Shown here: one piece after another, positions 6,546 to 10,072 of the stretch
Layout of the letters: each line of letters starts with the position of its first letter
How positions within the stretch are numbered: the first letter of the stretch is position 1
NCBI GenBank assembly: GCA_035550715.1
Contig: DASZOP010000081.1
Location: forward strand, 1-10,072
DNA from: DASRVA01 sp035550715
Lineage (GTDB): Bacteria; Gemmatimonadota; Gemmatimonadetes; JACCXV01; JAHWKZ01
Reading direction: 5' to 3'
DNA length: 10,072 nucleotides
Position numbers and translations under genes: made by a program
The notes under the pieces: generated by a model
What the model was told of the DNA's origin: nothing
Databases searched by the model: none
The model's input: only the letters and a program-made list of their open reading frames with translations

Positions 6546-9500
6546 CCGCCAGATGCCGCTACTCCGCGCAGCCCTTCTCGCGCTGGCCCTGAACGCGCTC
6601 TTCGCGGCCGAGGCGCGCCCCCAGTACTTCGGTCGCAACAAGGTCCAGTACGAGCGCTTCGAGTGGCGGATCCTGGAGACCGGGCACTTCGACCTCCACG
6701 GCTACCAGGCGATGTCCGACGCGGCGCTCGGGGACGCCGGCCGCATGGCCGAGCGATGGTACGACCGCTATCAGGGGCTCTTCGACCATCGCTTCGGCGA
6801 GCGGAAGCCGCTCATCCTGTACGCCGACAAGCCGGACTTCCAGCAGACGAACACGACCCCCGGCTTCGTGTCCCAGTCGACCGGCGGCTTCACGGAGGGC
6901 CTCAAGGACCGGATCGTCCTGCCGTTCGCCGAGGGGTACGGAGAGACCGACCACGTCCTGGGTCACGAGCTCGTCCACGCCTTCCAGTTCGACATCGCCC
7001 AGAGCGATTCGGGCGCCGGCCCGACGGGGTTCCTGCGGCTTCCGCTCTGGTTCATCGAGGGGATGGCGGAGTATCTGTCGCTCGGCCGGGTCGACGCCCA
7101 CACGGCCATGTGGATGCGGGACGCCGTCCAGCGCGGCGACCTGCCGACCCTGGACGACCTGTCGAAGGATCCGCGCTACTTCCCGTATCGGTACGGGCAC
7201 GCGTTCTGGGCCTACGTGGCCGGCACCTACGGGGACGATGCGGTGCCGGCCCTCTTCCAGGCGGCCGGACAGAGCGGGATCGACGCGGCGATCGAGCAGG
7301 TGCTCCATACCAGCGAAGACTCGCTCTCTCAGGACTGGATCCGGGCGACGCGCGAGCACTGGGCCCCCCTCCTGGGAGGCCGGACGCCCCCGGAGCAGGT
7401 CGGAGAGCCGCTCATCACCGAAGGCGGTCCCGACGACTGGGTGCTCGCGCCCTCGATCAGCCCCGACGGGCGCCGCGTCGTCTTCCTCTCGCAGCGGGAT
7501 CTCTTCACCATCGACCTGTACGTCGGGGACGTGGCGACCGGCGAGGTCCTGGGCCGGGTCGCATCGACCGATCGGAACCCGCACTTCGACGCGATCGCGT
7601 TCCTGAACTCGTCCGGCGCGTGGTCGCCCGACGGGCGGCAGTTCGCGTTCGTGACCTTCGCCCAGGGTGACAACGGGATCGCGATCGCCGACACCGATCG
7701 TCGCGAGATCGTCCGCACGCTGGACACGGAGGGGGTGGACGCGGTCTTCGACCTGGCGTGGTCCCCGGACGGTTCGTCGCTGGCGATCTCCGGGACACGC
7801 GGCGGGATCGTCGACCTCTATCGGCTGGACCTGACCACGGGGGCGGTCGAGCGGCTGACGGACGATGCGTTCGCCGAGCTCGCGCCGAGCTGGTCCCCCG
7901 ACGGCGCGACGCTGGCCTTTGCCACCGACCGCGGGCCGGGCGCGGACCTCGACGAGCTTCGTTTCCCGGAGATGGGGATCGGCTTCTACGACGTCGCGGC
8001 CAGGACGACTCGCGTCGAGCGGCCGCTGGGCGACGCCAAGCACGTCAGCCCGCAGTACGCGCCGGACGGCCGGAGCCTCTACTTCGTCTCGGACCCGGAT
8101 GGCTTCAGCGACATCTACCGCCTGGACCTCGCGAGCGGTGCCGTGACCCGCGTGTCCCGGGTCTCGACCGGGGTCAGCGGCATCACCGCGCTGGCCCCCG
8201 CTCTCAGCGTGGCGCGGAATACGGGGCGGCTCGCCTTCAGCGTGTTCAGGGACGGCGGCTATCGTGGAGCGACCTTGACGGCGGAGGAGGCGCGTGGTGT
8301 CCCCTTCAGCGGGGCGCCACCGGCCCCCGTGGCCGCCGTCCTCCCCCCGACGACCTCGACGCCGCCGGTCATCGTGGCCGAGTACCTGTCGGCTCCCGGC
8401 CGCGGCCTGACCGCGCGCAGATTCGAGGAGAAACCCTACCGGTCGGACCTCTCTCTGGACTTCGTCGCGCCCCCGACCGCCGGCGTGGCCATCGACCGGT
8501 TCGGCACGGCGATCGGCGGCTCGATCGGCTTCTTCTTCGGCGACCTGCTCGGCAACCGTCAGCTCGCGCTCGGCGTCCAGGGGAACGGCGGCCCGGAAGA
8601 TCTGGGCGGCATCCTGACCTACGCCAACCTGGAGGGGCGTCTCAACTGGGGATGGCTGGGCGGGCGGCAGACCTATCGCAGCGTCCTGACGGGGATCCGG
8701 TCGACCGAGTTCGAAGGCGTGCCCGCCCGCGAGGTCGTGCTGCAGCTCGAGCGGACCTACTACAACCGCGCCGGGGTGTTCGCGCAGTACCCGTTCTCGT
8801 CGACGCGGCGGATCGAAGGCGAGGCCGGCTTCATGAACATCGGGTTCGGCATCGAATCGATCCGCTCGATCTTCGTCGGCAACCAGCAGGTCGCCGAGAT
8901 CGAGGAGGATCTGCCCGCGCCCGACGGCCTGAACCTTGGGACGGGGAGCTTTGCCTACGTCGAGGACTACTCGTTCTTCGGGTTCACCTCGCCAGTCCGG
9001 GGCGGGCGCTCGCGGTTCGAGGTGGGGGGGAACGCGGGGACCTTGAACTTCGCGGATCTCCTGCTCGACTGGCGACGCTACTTCTTCGCCCGGCCGGTCA
9101 CCTTCGCCCTGCGCGGGTTCCATCTCGGCCGCTACGGCGGCGACGCGGAGAACGATCGCCTGACACCCCTCTTCGTCGGGTATCCGACCCTGATCCGCGG
9201 TTACGAGGTCGGGTCGTTCGAGCCCGACGAATGCTCGGTCGTACCCGAAGATCCGAACGCCTGCCCCGAGTTCGACCGCCTGGTCGGGAGCCGGATCGCG
9301 GTCGCCAACGCCGAGCTGAGGGTGCCCCTCTTCGGCACCGAGGAGTACGGGCTCCTGGGGGCGGCCTTCCTGCCGACCGAGCTGACCGGCTTCGTGGACG
9401 GCGCGGTCGCCTGGAGCAAGGACGAGTCGCCGGAGTTCGACCTGGCGCGCGAATCGACGGAGCGGATTCCGGTCTTCAGCGCCGGCGGGGCGCTTCGGTT

Positions 9501-9603
9501 CAACCTGTTCGGTGCGTTCGTGGCCGAGGTCTACTACGCCTATCCCTTCCAGCGTCCGGACGAGGGGTGGCGCTGGGGATTCCAGCTCGCCCCCGGCTGG
9601 TGA
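6541..9603 (+). CDS. Secreted gluzincin peptidase - TolB-like propeller - Omp85-like barrel fusion
   Basis: One 1020-residue chain appears to hold three modules. A signal peptide (about 1-26, LLRAALLALALNALFAAEA) is followed by a peptidase MA-like domain: HELVH (142-146) gives two zinc-ligand His and the catalytic Glu, and WFIEGMAEYLS (170-180) gives the third ligand, probably Glu173. Residues about 298-575 form a PD40/TolB-type beta-propeller: SPDG or close variants recur at 307, 362, 408, 452 and 507, with a degenerate sixth blade near 555. A Pro-rich linker (about 585-610) leads into a beta-rich barrel to the C-terminus, with the Omp85 loop-6 motif IRGYEVGSF at 885-893 and a terminal Trp typical of outer-membrane barrels. 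No POTRA domain is seen; the propeller sits in its place. The only cysteines are 898 and 908. The ATG at 6541 has GAGGTG upstream; ATG 6553 is the alternative. The arrangement suggests a peptidase and propeller held at an outer-membrane barrel; substrate and side of the membrane are unknown. Confidence 0.88.
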   Translation: MIRQMPLLRAALLALALNALFAAEARPQYFGRNKVQYERFEWRILETGHFDLHGYQAMSDAALGDAGRMAERWYDRYQGLFDHRFGERKPLILYADKPDFQQTNTTPGFVSQSTGGFTEGLKDRIVLPFAEGYGETDHVLGHELVHAFQFDIAQSDSGAGPTGFLRLPLWFIEGMAEYLSLGRVDAHTAMWMRDAVQRGDLPTLDDLSKDPRYFPYRYGHAFWAYVAGTYGDDAVPALFQAAGQSGIDAAIEQVLHTSEDSLSQDWIRATREHWAPLLGGRTPPEQVGEPLITEGGPDDWVLAPSISPDGRRVVFLSQRDLFTIDLYVGDVATGEVLGRVASTDRNPHFDAIAFLNSSGAWSPDGRQFAFVTFAQGDNGIAIADTDRREIVRTLDTEGVDAVFDLAWSPDGSSLAISGTRGGIVDLYRLDLTTGAVERLTDDAFAELAPSWSPDGATLAFATDRGPGADLDELRFPEMGIGFYDVAARTTRVERPLGDAKHVSPQYAPDGRSLYFVSDPDGFSDIYRLDLASGAVTRVSRVSTGVSGITALAPALSVARNTGRLAFSVFRDGGYRGATLTAEEARGVPFSGAPPAPVAAVLPPTTSTPPVIVAEYLSAPGRGLTARRFEEKPYRSDLSLDFVAPPTAGVAIDRFGTAIGGSIGFFFGDLLGNRQLALGVQGNGGPEDLGGILTYANLEGRLNWGWLGGRQTYRSVLTGIRSTEFEGVPAREVVLQLERTYYNRAGVFAQYPFSSTRRIEGEAGFMNIGFGIESIRSIFVGNQQVAEIEEDLPAPDGLNLGTGSFAYVEDYSFFGFTSPVRGGRSRFEVGGNAGTLNFADLLLDWRRYFFARPVTFALRGFHLGRYGGDAENDRLTPLFVGYPTLIRGYEVGSFEPDECSVVPEDPNACPEFDRLVGSRIAVANAELRVPLFGTEEYGLLGAAFLPTELTGFVDGAVAWSKDESPEFDLARESTERIPVFSAGGALRFNLFGAFVAEVYYAYPFQRPDEGWRWGFQLAPGW

Positions 9604-9668
9604 GCGTGTCGGAATTCTGACGGTACCCTGGGGTCCCGAGGGGTAGGATGGAGGGTGACTACCGAGGT

Positions 9669-9690
9669 CGCGCCGCCGTTCGGGGGCGCG
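9669..9690 (+). other. GC-rich hairpin in the leader of the last gene
   Basis: CGCGCC (9669-9674) pairs with GGCGCG (9685-9690); after one G-G mismatch, two further C-G pairs close a GTTC loop. It sits 13 bases before the ribosome-site hairpin. No U-run follows, so it is unlikely to be an intrinsic terminator. A weaker hairpin, TACCCT with GGGGTA (9624-9629 and 9640-9645, one G-U pair), lies 20 bases after the fusion gene's stop and could end that transcript. Confidence 0.25.
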
Positions 9691-9703
9691 CATCGAAACG
9701 GAC

Positions 9704-9719
9704 TTCTCCGCAAGGAGGA
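9704..9719 (+). promoter_or_regulatory. GNRA-capped hairpin covering the Shine-Dalgarno of the last gene
   Basis: AAGGAGG (9712-9718), the strongest ribosome site in the window, lies four bases before the ATG at 9723. The preceding bases can fold over it: TTCTCC (9704-9709) pairs with GGAGGA (9714-9719) around the tetraloop GCAA (9710-9713). That gives six pairs, one G-U, closed by C-G over a GNRA loop, an arrangement known to be extra stable. Every G of the GGAGG core is paired in this fold. The pairing is read directly; a regulatory role is inference. Confidence 0.45.
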
Positions 9720-9722
9720 CCG

Positions 9723-10072
9723 ATGAGCAGATCGACCAGGATCCTGACCGCTTTGATCTTCACGAGCGCTTTCGTGCTGGGCGCCTGCCAGCAAGGCACC
9801 GACGAGGGCGAGATGGAAGAGCCGATCACCGATGAGACCGGCATGCCGGAGGTGACGGACGAGCCGGGTCTGGCCGAGGGTATCCCGGCCGAGGTGGGGC
9901 TCGAGGCCAAGGCCGAGAGCGGCATCACCGGGACCGCCACCGTGCTGCCCGCCGCTGACGGTGTCGAGGTCGCGGTCGACCTGAACGGCCTGACCGCGGG
10001 CCAGACGTACACGTCCCACATCCACCGTGGCACCTGCGACGACGATCTGGGCGTCGTGGCCCCGCTCGAGGA
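9723..10072 (+). CDS. Predicted lipoprotein with SOD-like/CHRD-like domain (3' end missing)
   Basis: The ATG at 9723 follows AAGGAGG by four bases, and the frame stays open to the window end (116 full codons). Residues 1-22 are a clear lipoprotein signal: basic MSRSTR, a hydrophobic core and the lipobox LGAC with Cys22 as lipidated residue. Residues about 25-60 are an acidic, probably flexible tether (EGEMEEPITDETG), consistent with an envelope lipoprotein. From about 67 a beta-sandwich-like domain begins, GTATVLPAADGVEVAVDLNGLTAGQTY, then HIHRGTC (99-105). The HxH followed by a Cys recalls the copper-ligand and disulfide region of Cu/Zn superoxide dismutase, and the GL...G pattern also fits CHRD domains. 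The remaining SOD metal ligands and catalytic Arg would lie beyond the window, so enzymatic activity cannot be judged. Whether it shares a transcript with the fusion gene 119 bases upstream is unclear. Confidence 0.85.
   Translation, partial: MSRSTRILTALIFTSAFVLGACQQGTDEGEMEEPITDETGMPEVTDEPGLAEGIPAEVGLEAKAESGITGTATVLPAADGVEVAVDLNGLTAGQTYTSHIHRGTCDDDLGVVAPLE

Noticed and set aside
6541..9603. Frameshift or artificial joining of separate genes
   Set aside because: The frame is continuous through all modules, with one signal peptide, one stop and no internal ribosome site or start at the module borders.
9611..9635. GGAATT - 16 bases - GTC as an ECF-sigma promoter before the last gene
   Set aside because: Only short fragments of a variable consensus match, and no ECF sigma gene is near; too likely by chance.
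9624..9645. Hairpin after the fusion gene as a firm intrinsic terminator
   Set aside because: Six pairs with a G-U and no U-tract; kept only as a weak remark.
6559..9693. A 1044-codon open frame on the minus strand opposite the large fusion gene
   Set aside because: Shadow frame caused by high GC: composition is rich in Arg, Gly, Pro and Glu with no domain, while the plus strand codes a clear multi-domain protein.
10026..10045. TGGCAC as the -24 box of a sigma-54 promoter
   Set aside because: No GC/TTGC -12 element at the required distance, and it lies inside a coding region.
1..10072. CRISPR array, tRNA, rRNA, transposase, integrase or attachment repeats
   Set aside because: Looked for evenly spaced repeats, cloverleaf-like GC stems with CCA ends, and DDE or tyrosine recombinase motifs; none found, and composition is even across the window.

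Overview
The window is a gene-dense, high-GC stretch (roughly 70% GC by eye) of an ordinary chromosome from a diderm bacterium. The evidence for two membranes is two predicted lipoproteins and one long protein ending in an Omp85/BamA-type outer-membrane barrel. Codons strongly prefer G or C in third position throughout, with no island of different composition. The mix of genes fits a deep-branching environmental lineage such as Gemmatimonadota, Acidobacteriota or a related candidate phylum; that placement is inference. I see no tRNA, rRNA, insertion sequence, prophage gene or CRISPR array.

Layout. 1-460 (+): 3' part of a dolichol-phosphate-mannose-synthase-like family 2 glycosyltransferase. 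457-1257 (-): thiD, pyrimidine kinase of thiamine synthesis, overlapping the glycosyltransferase tail to tail by 4 bp. 1297-2133 (-): lipoprotein-type M48 zinc protease, upstream of thiD in the same direction. 2134-2190: short divergent promoter region. 2191-3015 (+): TrmH/SpoU-family RNA 2'-O-methyltransferase. 3012-4220 (+): exported P1-family (DmpA-like) self-cleaving peptidase, joined to the methyltransferase gene by a GTGA overlap. 4304-5713 (+): NtrC/NtrX-type sigma-54 response regulator with no kinase gene beside it. 5731-6435 (-): family 5 uracil-DNA glycosylase. 6541-9603 (+): a 1020-residue secreted fusion of a zinc peptidase domain, a TolB-like beta-propeller and an Omp85-like barrel. 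9723 to the window end (+): start of a lipoprotein with a Cu/Zn-SOD-like or CHRD-like HIH...C motif.

Functionally the window mixes housekeeping (thiamine salvage, RNA methylation, uracil repair, transcription control) with cell-envelope functions: two exported or lipid-anchored peptidases, a periplasm-facing lipoprotein and the peptidase-propeller-barrel protein. Only two couplings look firm: methyltransferase with P1 peptidase (overlapping start and stop) and M48 protease with thiD (37-39 bp apart, same strand). I see no obvious defence or mobile system. The strongest candidate for something poorly described is the 6541-9603 fusion, whose only two cysteines flank a loop just after the barrel's RGY motif. 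At RNA level, a small hairpin capped by a GCAA tetraloop covers the ribosome binding site of the last gene, and the start region of the large fusion gene can be read either as a Shine-Dalgarno plus ATG or as an extended -10 promoter of a leaderless transcript.
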